Shown: positions 29,820-38,764 of the stretch, in pieces | Numbering within the stretch: the first letter of the stretch is position 1 | Layout: each line of letters starts with the position of its first letter | Assembly: GCF_900091585.1 (NCBI RefSeq) | Contig: NZ_FMHT01000003.1 | Span: forward strand, 124,001-188,000 | Reading direction: 5' to 3' | Source: Micromonospora nigra | GTDB lineage: Bacteria > Actinomycetota > Actinomycetes > Mycobacteriales > Micromonosporaceae | DNA length: 64,000 nt | Translations under genes and position numbers: made by a program | Notes under the pieces: generated by a model | Seen by the model: the letters and a program-made list of their open reading frames with translations, nothing else | Database searches by the model: none | What the model was told of the DNA's origin: nothing

Positions 29820-30899
29820 GTGAACCGCAACGTGCTCTCGCGGCGCCTTCTCGCTGGCGTCGCGGTTGCCGCGCTCGCGCTTACCGGCTGTGGTGGAAAC
29901 GACAACGCCGAGCCGGCCGGAAACGACGGCAGCGCCGCCAACGAATACGCGAACCTGTCCGGCGAGTTGAAGGCTTCCGGGGCCAGCTTCCCGGACGCGT
30001 ACTACCAAGAGGTCATCAGCGCCTTCAAGGACGAGGCCCCGAAGGTCACGATCAACTACAACGCGACCGGTTCGGGCACCGGCAAGAAGCAGTTCGGCGA
30101 GGGCCTGGTCGACTTCGCCGGCACCGACAGCCTGGTCAAGGACAGCGACGGCGTGGCCCCCGGCTCGTTCCTCTACGTGCCGACGGTCGCCGCACCCATC
30201 ACGGTGTCCTACAACCTCGAGGGCGTCGACAAGCTCCAGCTGAGCCCTGAGACGCTGGCGAAGGTCTTCCAGACGGACATCAAGACCTGGAACGACCCCG
30301 CCATCGCGGCCGACAACCCCGGCGTCACCCTGCCGAACACGCCGATCGTCGTCGCGCACCGCTCGGACGGCTCCGGCACCACGAGCAACTTCACCAAGTA
30401 CCTGGCGGCGGCGGCCGGCTCCACCTGGAAGCTCGGCAGCGGCGACACGGTGGCCTGGCCGGCCAGCACCCAGGGCGGCGAGAAGAACACCGGCGTCGCG
30501 CAGATCGTCAAGCAGACCAACGGCGCCGTCGGCTACGTGGACCTGAGCGACGCGAAGGCCACCGGCCTCACGTACGCCGCCATCAAGAACAAGGACGGTC
30601 AGTACGTCCTGCCGTCCCTGGAGGGCACCACCGCCGGCCTGGAGGGCGCCGAGATCGCGGACGACCTGAGCTACAACCCGCTCAACGCCGCCGGTGCCTC
30701 CGCCTACCCGATCACCGCGCCGACGTTCATCATCGTCAAGCCGAGCTACGACGACGCGAACAAGGCCCAGCTGGTCAAGGCCTTCCTGAAGTTCCTGCTG
30801 ACCGACGGTCAGGAGCTGGCTCCGGAGGTCGACTTCGCTCCGCTGCCCGCCAACCTCAAGGAGAAGGCGCTGGCCCAGGTCGACAAGATCCAGGGCTGA
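29820..30899 (+). CDS. pstS: Phosphate-binding lipoprotein PstS
   Basis: A 359-residue high-affinity phosphate receptor. The signal peptide ends in the lipobox ALTGC. Phosphate-contact motifs are present: GASFP near the mature N-terminus, ATGSGTGKKQF, and HRSDGSGTTSNFTKYL. GTG 29820 has GAGAGG 8 bp upstream, so the in-frame ATG 29793 is rejected. It delivers phosphate to PstCA and is first in the operon behind the PHO box. A strong hairpin follows, which would favour high PstS level relative to the permease. Confidence 0.95.
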   Translation: MNRNVLSRRLLAGVAVAALALTGCGGNDNAEPAGNDGSAANEYANLSGELKASGASFPDAYYQEVISAFKDEAPKVTINYNATGSGTGKKQFGEGLVDFAGTDSLVKDSDGVAPGSFLYVPTVAAPITVSYNLEGVDKLQLSPETLAKVFQTDIKTWNDPAIAADNPGVTLPNTPIVVAHRSDGSGTTSNFTKYLAAAAGSTWKLGSGDTVAWPASTQGGEKNTGVAQIVKQTNGAVGYVDLSDAKATGLTYAAIKNKDGQYVLPSLEGTTAGLEGAEIADDLSYNPLNAAGASAYPITAPTFIIVKPSYDDANKAQLVKAFLKFLLTDGQELAPEVDFAPLPANLKEKALAQVDKIQG

Positions 30900-30926
30900 C
30901 CGCGATCAGGATCGCTAGGCGTTCCG

Positions 30927-30960
30927 GCTAGGGACGGGATCGGATGATCCCGTCCCTAGC
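30927..30960 (+). terminator. Intra-operon hairpin between pstS and pstC
   Basis: GCTAGGGACGGGATC and GATCCCGTCCCTAGC form a perfect 15-bp stem with a GGAT loop, 27 bp after pstS and 24 bp before pstC. It is best explained as an attenuator or 3'-end stabiliser that leaves more pstS than pstCAB mRNA. Confidence 0.75.
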
Positions 30961-30984
30961 GGGGTACCCGAGCTGGAGTGACAC

Positions 30985-31977
30985 ATGACGCTAACGAATC
31001 AACCCCCCACCTCCCGGTCGACGCTGGTCCAGCGCAGTCGAGGTGCCCTCGCCGACCGCGCCTTCTCCTGGTGGACACTCGGCACCGGGCTGCTCGTCCT
31101 GGCCATCCTCGGACTCATCCTCGTCACCACGCTCCGGGAGGCGTGGCCGGCGTTCGAGGCCATGGGCCTGCGGTTCATCACCGAGCGCACGTGGGATCCC
31201 AACCCGGCCGTCGGCGACCCCGTCTTCGGGGCCCTGTCGTTCGCGTTCGGCACGGTGGTCTCGTCGCTGATCGCCCTGCTGTTCGCCGTGCCGGCCTCCA
31301 TCGGCATCGCACTGTTCCTCACCGAGCTCGCGCCGCGTCGGCTGCGCGGGCCCGCGGTCACCGTGATCGACCTGCTGGCCGCTGTGCCGTCGGTCGTCTT
31401 CGGCCTGTGGGGCATCCTGGTGGTCGCGCCCGCCCTGGTGCCCGTCTACCAGGGATTGCACGACGCTCTCGGCGGCGTTCCGGTGCTCGGCAGCCTCTTC
31501 GGCCCGGCGGCCAGCGGTCGCAACTTCATGACCGCCGGTCTCATCCTGGCGATCATGGTGACGCCCATCATCACCTCGATCACCCGTGAGGTGTTCAGCA
31601 CCGTCCCCCGGGCCGACAAGGACGCCGCCCTCGCGCTCGGCGCCACCCGCTGGGAGATGATCCGGGGCGCGGTGTTCCCGCACAGCTTCGGCGGAATCGT
31701 CGGTGCGGTGATGCTCGGCCTCGGCCGGGCGATGGGCGAGACGATCGCCGTGGCGCTGGTGATCGGTGGCGCTACGAACATCACGGCCAACCTGTTCGCG
31801 CCCGGAAACACGATGGCCGCGGTCATCGTGCAGCAGTTCGGTGAGTCCACGGGCACCTTCACGGCGGCCCTGATCGGCCTCGGCGTCGTGCTGTTCGCGA
31901 TGACGGTACTGATCAACGTGTTCGCCCGGTCGGTCGTCAACCGGGCCGAGGCGCGGATGAAGGGAACGAAGGCGTGA
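30985..31977 (+). CDS. pstC: Phosphate ABC permease PstC
   Basis: A 330-residue permease with six membrane segments. Conserved features include [25 protein letters not shown] and the EAA-type docking loop [16 protein letters not shown], followed by [16 protein letters not shown]. Its stop overlaps the pstA start as GTGA. Together with PstA it forms the phosphate channel in the inner membrane. Confidence 0.95.
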   Translation: MTLTNQPPTSRSTLVQRSRGALADRAFSWWTLGTGLLVLAILGLILVTTLREAWPAFEAMGLRFITERTWDPNPAVGDPVFGALSFAFGTVVSSLIALLFAVPASIGIALFLTELAPRRLRGPAVTVIDLLAAVPSVVFGLWGILVVAPALVPVYQGLHDALGGVPVLGSLFGPAASGRNFMTAGLILAIMVTPIITSITREVFSTVPRADKDAALALGATRWEMIRGAVFPHSFGGIVGAVMLGLGRAMGETIAVALVIGGATNITANLFAPGNTMAAVIVQQFGESTGTFTAALIGLGVVLFAMTVLINVFARSVVNRAEARMKGTKA

Positions 31978-32891
31978 CCACCACCACCGCACCCCCCGCC
32001 GCGCGCACCGCATCCGGTGGGCCCGACCTGACCCGCGCGGCCCTGTCCGGCCGCCGCCGGTTCAGCAACCACCTCGCGACGGCGGCCATCTGGTTCGCCG
32101 TCCTGCTCGCCGTCGTGCCGCTCGCTCTGGTGACCTGGACGGTCATCGCCAAGGGAGCCGGGGTGATGAGCCTGGAGTTCCTCACCGGGGACATCCCCAA
32201 CTCGTACCGCCGGGTGGGCCCCGGCATGGGGCCCGCGATCGTCGGCACCCTGCTCATCACGGGGGCGGCCGCGCTGATGGCCATCCCGCTCGGCGTCTTC
32301 GGGGCCATCTACCTCAACGAGTACGGCAAGCAGCGGCCCCTGGCCCGGACCATCCGGTTGATGGCCGACGTCATGACCGGCGTGCCCTCGATCGTGATGG
32401 GTCTGTTCGTCTACCTCGCCTGGGTGCTGCTCGTCGGCGAGCAGACCGGCTTCGCCGGCGCGCTCGCCCTCGCGTGCCTGATGCTGCCGGTGGTCATCCG
32501 CAGCAGCGAGGAGATGCTGCGGCTGGTGCCCGACGAACTCCGGCAGGCGAGCATGGCCCTCGGCGCCCCCAAGTGGCGGACCACCCTGACCGTGGTCCTG
32601 CCGGCGGCGATCTCCGGGATCACGAGCGGCTCGTTGCTGGCCGTCGCCCGCGCCGCCGGGGAGACCGCGCCGATCATCATCGTCACCGGCATCGTCTTCT
32701 CGCCCAACTGGAACCTCTTCGACGGCTCCAACACGGCGCTGCCCGCGCAGATCTTCCGCAACGCCAGCCAGCCCTTCCCCGGCGCCCAGGAACGAGCCTG
32801 GGGGGCGGCGCTGACCCTCATCGTGATCGTGCTCGGCTTCACGATCATCGCCCGCTACGTCGCCAACCGGTTCGCCATCAAGGAGCGTTGA
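31974..32891 (+). CDS. pstA: Phosphate ABC permease PstA
   Basis: A 305-residue permease with six membrane segments. The motif region [15 protein letters not shown], the loop [17 protein letters not shown] and the conserved [15 protein letters not shown] are typical of PstA. GTG 31974 overlaps the pstC stop by four bases and pstB follows after 2 bp, giving tight coupling. Confidence 0.95.
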   Translation: MTTTTAPPAARTASGGPDLTRAALSGRRRFSNHLATAAIWFAVLLAVVPLALVTWTVIAKGAGVMSLEFLTGDIPNSYRRVGPGMGPAIVGTLLITGAAALMAIPLGVFGAIYLNEYGKQRPLARTIRLMADVMTGVPSIVMGLFVYLAWVLLVGEQTGFAGALALACLMLPVVIRSSEEMLRLVPDELRQASMALGAPKWRTTLTVVLPAAISGITSGSLLAVARAAGETAPIIIVTGIVFSPNWNLFDGSNTALPAQIFRNASQPFPGAQERAWGAALTLIVIVLGFTIIARYVANRFAIKER

Positions 32892-32893
32892 TC

Positions 32894-33763
32894 ATGTCTG
32901 GGAGCAACATGGACCTCACCACCCGGCCGGCCGTGGCGCTGAACACCCCCGGTCGTGACTCCGGCGCCCCGGCCCCCGGCCCGTCGGCCACGCCGGTGAT
33001 GGAGTTGCACGACGTCAGCGTCTACTACGGCGGCTACGAGGCGGTGCGCGGCACCTCGATGCCCATCCAGCAGAACCAGGTCACGGCGATGATCGGGCCC
33101 TCGGGATGCGGCAAGTCCACCATCCTGCGCGCCCTCAACCGGATGAACGACCCGATCCCCGGTGCCCGGGTGAGCGGCCAGGTCCTCTTTCACGGCCAGG
33201 ATCTGTACGCCAAGGACGTGGACGCCATCCAGGTCCGCCGACGCATCGGAATGGTGTTCCAGAAGCCGAACCCGTTCCCCAAGTCGATCTACGACAACGT
33301 CGCGTACGGGCTGCGGATCAACGGCATCAAGGGCCGGCTCGACGACCACGTCGAGGAGGCGCTCACCCGGGCGGCGCTGTGGGACGAGGTCAAGGACAAG
33401 CTCAAGTCGAGCGGCCTGTCCCTGTCCGGCGGTCAGCAGCAGCGGCTCTGCATCGCCCGGACGATCGCCGTCAAGCCCGAGGTCATCCTCATGGACGAGC
33501 CCTGCTCCGCGCTCGACCCGATCGCCACGGCGAAGATCGAGGATCTGATGTTCGAGCTGGCGAGCGACTACACCATCGTGATCGTCACGCACAACATGCA
33601 GCAGGCCGCCCGGGTGAGCCACTACACGGCGTTCTTCACCGCCGAGGTGGACGACAACCAGGAGCGGTTCGGTCGCCTGGTGGAGTTCAGCCAGACCGGC
33701 AAGCTGTTCACCAACCCGTCCGACAAGCGCACGGAGGACTACATCACCGGCCGGTTCGGCTGA
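32894..33763 (+). CDS. pstB: Phosphate ABC ATPase PstB
   Basis: A 289-residue ATPase powering the Pst importer. Walker [10 protein letters not shown], the Q-loop [12 protein letters not shown], signature LSGGQQQRL and Walker [14 protein letters not shown] are intact. An N-terminal extension of about 35 residues precedes the ATPase core; ATG 32909 is a shorter alternative. AGGAGCG at the pstA end provides the ribosome site. Confidence 0.95.
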   Translation: MSGSNMDLTTRPAVALNTPGRDSGAPAPGPSATPVMELHDVSVYYGGYEAVRGTSMPIQQNQVTAMIGPSGCGKSTILRALNRMNDPIPGARVSGQVLFHGQDLYAKDVDAIQVRRRIGMVFQKPNPFPKSIYDNVAYGLRINGIKGRLDDHVEEALTRAALWDEVKDKLKSSGLSLSGGQQQRLCIARTIAVKPEVILMDEPCSALDPIATAKIEDLMFELASDYTIVIVTHNMQQAARVSHYTAFFTAEVDDNQERFGRLVEFSQTGKLFTNPSDKRTEDYITGRFG

Positions 33764-33793
33764 CGGCGGCGGCGGTCGAGGGCATCGCTGCCG

Positions 33794-34552
33794 ATGAACA
33801 CCCGTGTCCAGGCCACCTGGGGTGACCACCAACGCACCGACGGGCGCTTCGTGCTGCTCGTCGTCGACGACGACGAGCGGGTGGGCACCGAACTGGTCGA
33901 CCTCCTCGGGGCGTACCGCGTGCACGGGTACTTCTTCGCGCACGCGGCGGAGGCGCTGCTGGCGGCGGGCAGCCTGGCGCCGGGTGCGGCGCTGGTCTCG
34001 GCCGGGCTGACGAGCATGAGCAGCACGGATCTGGTGCAGGTGTTGTCCGGGCGGGCGGGGATCGCGACCATCGTCGGTGTCGGCGACGACGACGGTCCCC
34101 TCGCCGCGGACGTGCTCAAAGCCGGCGCGCGGATGTGCGTCCGTCGCCCCTACCGGGTGGAGGAGGTGGTGCCGATCCTGCGCGCGTTCCAGCCCGACTC
34201 CGCCGGGGTGCTCGACCCGCCCGTCGAACTGGGCGGGCTGCGGGCGGATCCGGCCAGCATGGAGGTACGGCTGGACGGGCGGCAGGTCGTCCTGCCGCAG
34301 AAGGAGTTCCGGCTGCTCTACTTCTTCATGACCCACGCCGAGCGGACGGTGACCCGGGAACAGTTGCTCTCGGCGGTGTGGGAGGACCTGGCCGAGGAGA
34401 CCTCGAACACACTGACGGTGCACATCAAGCGGCTGCGCAAGCGGCTGCTGACGCACGCCGGGAACCCGCCGTCCATCGTCACCGTGCGCGGCCTCGGGTA
34501 CCGGTTCGTTCCCCACGCCGGGGTCGCCGGGGCGGAGACCTCCGTCCGATGA
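33794..34552 (+). CDS. OmpR-type response regulator with degenerate receiver
   Basis: A 252-residue regulator, 30 bp after pstB. The receiver (about 18-125) keeps the acidic pocket VVDDDE, but the phospho-acceptor position is Ser69 (LVSAGLTSM instead of the usual LLD). The conserved Lys is replaced by Arg (RRPYR) and the Thr/Ser switch residue is missing. The C-terminal OmpR/PhoB winged helix (about 145-245) is intact (NTLTVHIKRLRKRLL, VRGLGYRFVPH). It should bind DNA without phosphorylation control, possibly through a ligand or partner. Position suggests a role in the Pho response. It shares an ATGA overlap with the next gene. Confidence 0.85.
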   Translation: MNTRVQATWGDHQRTDGRFVLLVVDDDERVGTELVDLLGAYRVHGYFFAHAAEALLAAGSLAPGAALVSAGLTSMSSTDLVQVLSGRAGIATIVGVGDDDGPLAADVLKAGARMCVRRPYRVEEVVPILRAFQPDSAGVLDPPVELGGLRADPASMEVRLDGRQVVLPQKEFRLLYFFMTHAERTVTREQLLSAVWEDLAEETSNTLTVHIKRLRKRLLTHAGNPPSIVTVRGLGYRFVPHAGVAGAETSVR

Positions 34553-35127
34553 GCCGACGCGAGCCGGGCGTCGCCGGCACCGCGCAGGAGGCGGCGGCGC
34601 GGCGCGTCCCGGCGGTGACCACGACGACCGCGGCCGACGACGTCCTCCTCGTGGCGGTGCCGACCGCCTATGTGCCGGACGTCGTCCGGCTGCTCGCGGA
34701 ACTGGAGGCGGAACGTCGTCCGGTTCCCGCCCCGGAATCGTCCCGCCCTCCACGGGCCGCCGCGCCCCGGCACGGACCCAGACCTCAGCATCGCGGCGGC
34801 CAGTGGCCGGTGGAGCAGTTGCGCCGCTTCAGCAGGGGACGCAGCTCCACCCACCGGACGGTCATCGCGGTGCTGGACACGCTCGCCGCGGACCCCGGCC
34901 GGGCGTTCACGTTGACCGAGTTGGCGGCGGCCACCGGGATGCCCCGGGAGAAGCTCGTCGGCGCGTTCGCCGGTCTCACCCGGCTGCTGAAGGCCCACTT
35001 CGAGTACGAGCGCCACGGCCTGCCCTTCGCGCGGATCACCGGCCGCCCGGACGGCTCGCCCAACGACGTGTCCTACCTGGTGACGAAGAAGCAGGCCGCC
35101 TCGTGGCAGCGGGTCCGGGGCGACTAG
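34549..35127 (+). CDS. Hypothetical winged-helix protein coupled to the response regulator
   Basis: A 192-residue protein not assigned to a named family. Residues about 85-190 look like a winged helix: STHRTVIAVLDTLAADPGRA, TLTELAAATGMPREKLVGAF, TRLLKAHFEYERHGLPFA. The first 80 residues are Pro/Arg-rich with a short hydrophobic strand. ATG 34549 overlaps the regulator's stop as ATGA, implying joint action. Its stop overlaps the convergent M16 remnant by four bases. Confidence 0.65.
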   Translation: MSRREPGVAGTAQEAAARRVPAVTTTTAADDVLLVAVPTAYVPDVVRLLAELEAERRPVPAPESSRPPRAAAPRHGPRPQHRGGQWPVEQLRRFSRGRSSTHRTVIAVLDTLAADPGRAFTLTELAAATGMPREKLVGAFAGLTRLLKAHFEYERHGLPFARITGRPDGSPNDVSYLVTKKQAASWQRVRGD

Positions 35128-35654
35128 CGGTACAGCGGCTCCTCCTGGCTGAGGACCATGGTGAGGTCCGGTGAGCGGGACAGGTGTCGCCGGACGACGT
35201 CGTCGAGCCGCGCCGCGGACACGTCGCCCAAGCGGCGCGGCCGCTCCTGGCGTTCGGACTCCGGCCGGAGGCCCAGGTCCCGCCAGTAACCGCTCAGAGT
35301 GAGGCGGGACTCTCCAGACGACCACAACGTCCGCTGCTCGGCCACGGTGTGCGCGACAGCGGAGAGCCGTTCGGCGGGACTGGGCGCGCAACCGGTGACC
35401 AGGTCGACGATGCGAGCCGCCGCCTCCTGCACGCGACCGGCCGGAACCCGCACGGACACCTGCCACAGGCCGTGCTCCCGCGCGGACCGCAGCATGGCCC
35501 AGGGCGAGTAGCTCCAACCCTGTTCCTCGCGCAGGGCGCGCATCAGCCGGGATCGGTGGTGACCGCCGAGGATCCGCGCCGCCACCGCCAAGGCGGGAAA
35601 GTCCGGGTGGCGGCACGTCTGCGCGCCACGTCGACCGTGACCAGTTGGGACCAC
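35124..35654 (-). pseudogene. M16 peptidase, C-terminal remnant
   Basis: The product resembles only the C-terminal domain of an M16 (insulinase/processing-peptidase) protein: HPDFPALAVAARILGGHHRS, LMRALREEQGWSYSP, then a helical tail ending in VLSQEEPLYR. Family members are 400 residues or more with an N-terminal domain; here homology starts abruptly near 35615. The missing 5' part faces the equally truncated cupin gene on the other strand, so one deletion probably removed the shared promoter region and both 5' halves. Confidence 0.65.
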
Positions 35655-35941
35655 CCGCCGTGACGATCGAGTTGCAACCGGGTGACTCCCTCTACATCCC
35701 GCTGGGTTGGGTGCACGGTGCGGTCGCCGGTGACGAGGGCTCCACGCACATCACCTACCAGTTGGTGCCGGTCAGCCTCGTCGATGCGGTGCTGGATCAA
35801 CTTGCCGCTGCATTGGAGGAACTGCTTGGCGACGACGTCGCCGCCGTGGACGGGGGCGTGCCGTTGGAACCGGCGGTCGCGGAGGACCTGGCCGTCGCCA
35901 TCGCCGGCCGTCTGAAGACCTCGGTACGCAGAGGCGCGTAA
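35645..35941 (+). pseudogene. JmjC/cupin-type protein, C-terminal remnant
   Basis: About 98 residues matching the end of a JmjC/cupin_4-type oxygenase: VTIELQPGDSLYIPLGWVHG holds the conserved GD-LY-P-GW-H motif, followed by a helical C-terminal region. The first metal-binding motif (HxD) and the N-terminal domain are absent. The open frame runs back to about 35600, merging with the M16 remnant's frame on the other strand. A TTG at 35645 is the only listed start and is not convincing, so I treat the gene as broken. Confidence 0.6.
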
Positions 35942-36047
35942 CGCCGCAGACCGGACGCGCCACCGGGGGCACGAGGATGCGGTGGCACGTCCCGGCGTGC
36001 CCGACGGTGGCGCCGACGTGCGGTCGGCGACCCGCCGTAGGGTCGGC

Positions 36048-36386
36048 TCAGCCGGCCGGGCGGGGCGGGACACCCAGCCGCTCACACGCCTCCTGGTACA
36101 TCCGGACCACCTCGCGGCGGATCTCGGCGCGTTCGGTCAGCCGGTGGGCGAACGGGATCCGCACCGGCACCTCGATGTCGTCCACCGTGACGGCGAAGTC
36201 CATCCCGTCGGCGTCCAGCCCGACCGTGCGGGCACGGGTCGCCCCGGGGCAGCCGCCGAGGGTGCGGCAGATCAGCACGGCGTCCTCGGGGTGGTCGTCG
36301 TTCATGTGCCGGCTGACCGCGGCCACCACCTCGGGGCCGAACGGCTGCCCGGTCCCGCCGTCGCCCCGCGTACCGTCAGTGGTCAC
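36048..36386 (-). CDS. DUF2470 protein coupled to heme oxygenase
   Basis: A 112-residue protein of the DUF2470 family (SRHMNDDHPEDAVLICRTLG, then RIPFAHRLTERAEIRREVVRM). This domain occurs beside or fused to heme-handling and flavin-split-barrel proteins, so a heme or iron link is reasonable. Its GTG overlaps the heme oxygenase stop as GTGA, so translation is coupled. Confidence 0.85.
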   Translation of the reverse strand: MTTDGTRGDGGTGQPFGPEVVAAVSRHMNDDHPEDAVLICRTLGGCPGATRARTVGLDADGMDFAVTVDDIEVPVRIPFAHRLTERAEIRREVVRMYQEACERLGVPPRPAG

Positions 36387-37051
36387 GCCGCCGCCTCCGT
36401 ACCGTCAGCGGGCACGTGCCGGGCCAACGCGGCGAACACCGCCGTGTTGTGCCGGTAGGCCAGCAGCGCCTCCTCCAGCAGGGCGGACTCGGACTCGGCC
36501 GTCAGGGGCAGCGCGTCCAGGCGGGCCCGGTAGGCGTCCTTGTACGCCTTCGGCTCGGGGATCCGGTCGAAGTGGTAGAAGGCGGTGCCGGCCGCCCCGG
36601 ACAGCCCGTAGTGCCGGGCGACCGCCCGGCCGATGTGCAGCCCGCCGGAAAGGTCGCCGAGGTAGCGGGTGTAGTGGTGGGCGACGAACCGCTCGGGCGA
36701 GCGGGCGGTGTCGCGGATGCGGTCGGCGTAGGCGACGGTCTCCGCGTGTGGGCCGGTCCGGTCGGCCCAGTCCGGCCCGACCAGGTGGGCCAGGTCGGCC
36801 TCGAGGGCGGGCAGCCGGTGCAGCGCGTCGTCGACGAAGGGGCCGGCGAGTGGATCGTCGCGCATCTCGTCGGCTGTGGACTCCAGGGCCGCGTAGATGG
36901 CCTGGTGCTGCACCACCAGATCGGTGTAGCCGGCCACGTCGAGGTCACCGGCCACCAACGCCGAGACGTACCGCTGGGACTCGGCGGCGGCGTGGGCGCC
37001 CTCGCTGGCGGCGCGCAGCCGGGCCGAGAACGGGATGCTGGGCGTACTCAT
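36383..37051 (-). CDS. Heme oxygenase (HO-1 family)
   Basis: A 222-residue biliverdin-producing heme oxygenase that opens heme with O2, releasing iron and CO. The proximal region is EGAHAAAESQRYV and the distal helix is RYLGDLSGGLHIGRAVARH, both typical. ATG 37051 has CGGAG 4 bp upstream; a longer in-frame start at 37090 is not supported. The ribosome site lies in one arm of an inverted repeat, hinting at RNA-level or operator control. Its partner is the overlapping DUF2470 gene. Confidence 0.9.
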   Translation of the reverse strand: MSTPSIPFSARLRAASEGAHAAAESQRYVSALVAGDLDVAGYTDLVVQHQAIYAALESTADEMRDDPLAGPFVDDALHRLPALEADLAHLVGPDWADRTGPHAETVAYADRIRDTARSPERFVAHHYTRYLGDLSGGLHIGRAVARHYGLSGAAGTAFYHFDRIPEPKAYKDAYRARLDALPLTAESESALLEEALLAYRHNTAVFAALARHVPADGTEAAA

Positions 37052-37055
37052 GTCT

Positions 37056-37077
37056 CCGAGGGTAGATCCACCCTCGG
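37056..37077. promoter_or_regulatory. Inverted repeat covering the heme oxygenase ribosome site
   Basis: CCGAGGGT-AGATCC-ACCCTCGG, 8-bp arms, sits directly upstream of ATG 37051 on the minus strand. The first arm includes the CGGAG ribosome site. It may be an operator or an RNA hairpin that hides the site. Confidence 0.5.
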
Positions 37078-37139
37078 CGAAAGTCGGCATGTCGCGGCCG
37101 GGGCGACGACTGGTCCCCGGTGACCGCTACCATCGCGCG

Positions 37140-37709
37140 ATGGATCTTCGAGGAACGATCGACCCGGAGCGGCCGCTGCTCGTCGTGGCTCTCCCGGAGG
37201 AGGCCGCCCACCTCGCCTCGGATCTCCCGGTGCTGCTGACGGGAATGGGGAAGGTCAACGCGGCGATCGCTCTGGCCACGACGCTGGCCCGGGGGCAACT
37301 GCCCGCCTCGGTGGTCAACCTCGGCACGGCCGGTGCGCTGCACCCCGGCTGGGCCGGCACCCACGAGGTGGGTCGGGTCGTCCAGCACGATCTCGACACG
37401 GATCTGCTGCGCACGCTGACCGGGCAGACCGTCGGGGCGCCACTGGAGCTGACCGGCTCCGGCCCGGTGCTGGCCACCGGGGACCAGTTCATCGCCGACG
37501 ACGCGGCCCGCGCCCGGCTGGCCACGCACGCCCACCTGGTGGACATGGAGGGCTACGCGTTGGCGGACACCGCGCGGCGGTTCGGGGTGCCGGCCCGACT
37601 CGTCAAGCACGTCAGCGACGGTGCCGGGGCCGGGGCCGAGCGCACCTGGAAGGAGTCCGTGGACGGCTGCGCCCGCGTCCTCGCGCAGTGGGTCAGCGAC
37701 CATCTCTGA
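37140..37709 (+). CDS. Nucleoside phosphorylase/MTA-SAH nucleosidase-like protein
   Basis: A 189-residue member of the PNP/UDP phosphorylase superfamily. Motifs are VNLGTAGALHP, GDQFIADDAARAR, and MEGYALADTARRFG where the Glu contacts the ribose; a late Asp in KHVSDGAG would be the catalytic acid. It is short, as in 5'-methylthioadenosine/S-adenosylhomocysteine nucleosidase-like proteins of actinobacteria. ATG 37140 follows directly after the divergent heme oxygenase promoter. The base it cleaves is uncertain. Confidence 0.8.
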   Translation: MDLRGTIDPERPLLVVALPEEAAHLASDLPVLLTGMGKVNAAIALATTLARGQLPASVVNLGTAGALHPGWAGTHEVGRVVQHDLDTDLLRTLTGQTVGAPLELTGSGPVLATGDQFIADDAARARLATHAHLVDMEGYALADTARRFGVPARLVKHVSDGAGAGAERTWKESVDGCARVLAQWVSDHL

Positions 37710-37755
37710 CGACGGAACCAGGACCGGCCGCCCGTACCACGGTCTCCGGCGGGCC

Positions 37756-38637
37756 GTGGCCGTCGTGTGCCTGCTCGCCGCCGCGGCGGTACCGTCCGGA
37801 TCGTCGGGGACCGGCGCCACCGGAGCCACGACGCTGCGGGTGCTCCAGATGAACCTGTGCAACAGCGGTCGGGCCGACTGTTACACGGGCCGGTCCGTCA
37901 CCGAGGCCGCCTCGGTGATCCGAGCCGAGGAACCCGACCTGGTCACCCTCAACGAGGTCTGCCAGGACGACGTGACGGCGCTGGAGCGGGTCTTCGCGGT
38001 CGTCCATCGCAGCGCCGTCGTGTCGGCCTTCGCCGCCGCCGGTGACCGGCCGAGCGGCGACGTCACCCGGTGCCGCAACGGCCAGCCGTACGGTGTCGGG
38101 CTGCTGACCAGCATTCCCGCACCGTACCGGGGGCACACGGTGCACCGGGGGATCCATCCCACTCAGGACGTCGACGACCCCGAGGAACGGGCGTGGCTCT
38201 GCCTGCACGTCGCCGGCGTCGTGAACGCCTGCACCACTCACCTGGCCGCCTTCAGCAGCACCGTCGCGCTCGCCCAGTGCGTCCACCTGCTGGGCACGGT
38301 CGTGCCGGCGATCCGCAGGAGCGCCGGGTACGCCCCCACCGTGCTCGGCGGCGACCTCAATCTCCGGCTCGGCGGCCAACCCGACGTCCGTGCCTGCGTG
38401 CCGCCGGGCCACCTGCGCGTCGACGACGGCGCGGTGCAGCACATCGTCACGACGGCGGACGCCACCGTGCGGTCCCACCGGACGGTCGGCATGCGCGGAT
38501 CGACCGACCACCCGGGGCTCCTGGCCACCCTCACGATCGCCGGGGACGGCGGTGACACCCTCGTCCTCGGGCCGCGGCCGGACTTCCCCGGTTGGCCGGC
38601 TGGTGACGGCCGCCGCGGCACCGACGGCGACCGGTAA
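37756..38637 (+). CDS. Endonuclease/exonuclease/phosphatase-family protein, probably exported
   Basis: A protein of about 293 residues with the DNase-I-like (EEP) fold. VLQMNLCNSG supplies the first Asn, LVTLNEVCQDD the metal Glu, GGDLNLRL the Asp/Asn pair and STDHPGLL the final Asp-His. Six or more cysteines suggest export, and VVCLLAAAAV looks like a signal core. The start is doubtful: GTG 37756 leaves almost no positive n-region, whereas the only earlier in-frame start (GTG 37621) overlaps the nucleosidase by 89 bp. It may hydrolyse phosphodiesters outside the cell. Confidence 0.7.
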   Translation: MAVVCLLAAAAVPSGSSGTGATGATTLRVLQMNLCNSGRADCYTGRSVTEAASVIRAEEPDLVTLNEVCQDDVTALERVFAVVHRSAVVSAFAAAGDRPSGDVTRCRNGQPYGVGLLTSIPAPYRGHTVHRGIHPTQDVDDPEERAWLCLHVAGVVNACTTHLAAFSSTVALAQCVHLLGTVVPAIRRSAGYAPTVLGGDLNLRLGGQPDVRACVPPGHLRVDDGAVQHIVTTADATVRSHRTVGMRGSTDHPGLLATLTIAGDGGDTLVLGPRPDFPGWPAGDGRRGTDGDR

Positions 38638-38649
38638 CCAGGACTGAGA

Positions 38650-38661
38650 ACTTCCGGAAGT
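38650..38661. promoter_or_regulatory. Palindrome upstream of the CE15 esterase
   Basis: ACTTCCGGAAGT is a perfect 12-bp palindrome 104 bp before the esterase start. The core CTTCCGGAAG recurs at 40850-40859, on the far side of the gene, so it may be a regulator site. Confidence 0.4.
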
Positions 38662-38764
38662 GGTTGACGCGCCGCCGCGCGCTGTCCGACCCTGGGGCGT
38701 ACCGCGACATTTGCGATGGTCGATCGCCTTGTCGCTCCCACCACCCCACTGGAAGGAGAGCCCG

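Noticed and set aside
36048..37051. Iron-box (IdeR/DtxR) control of heme oxygenase
   Set aside because: No TTAGGTTAGGCTAACCTAA-like site was found upstream; only the 37056-37077 inverted repeat is visible.
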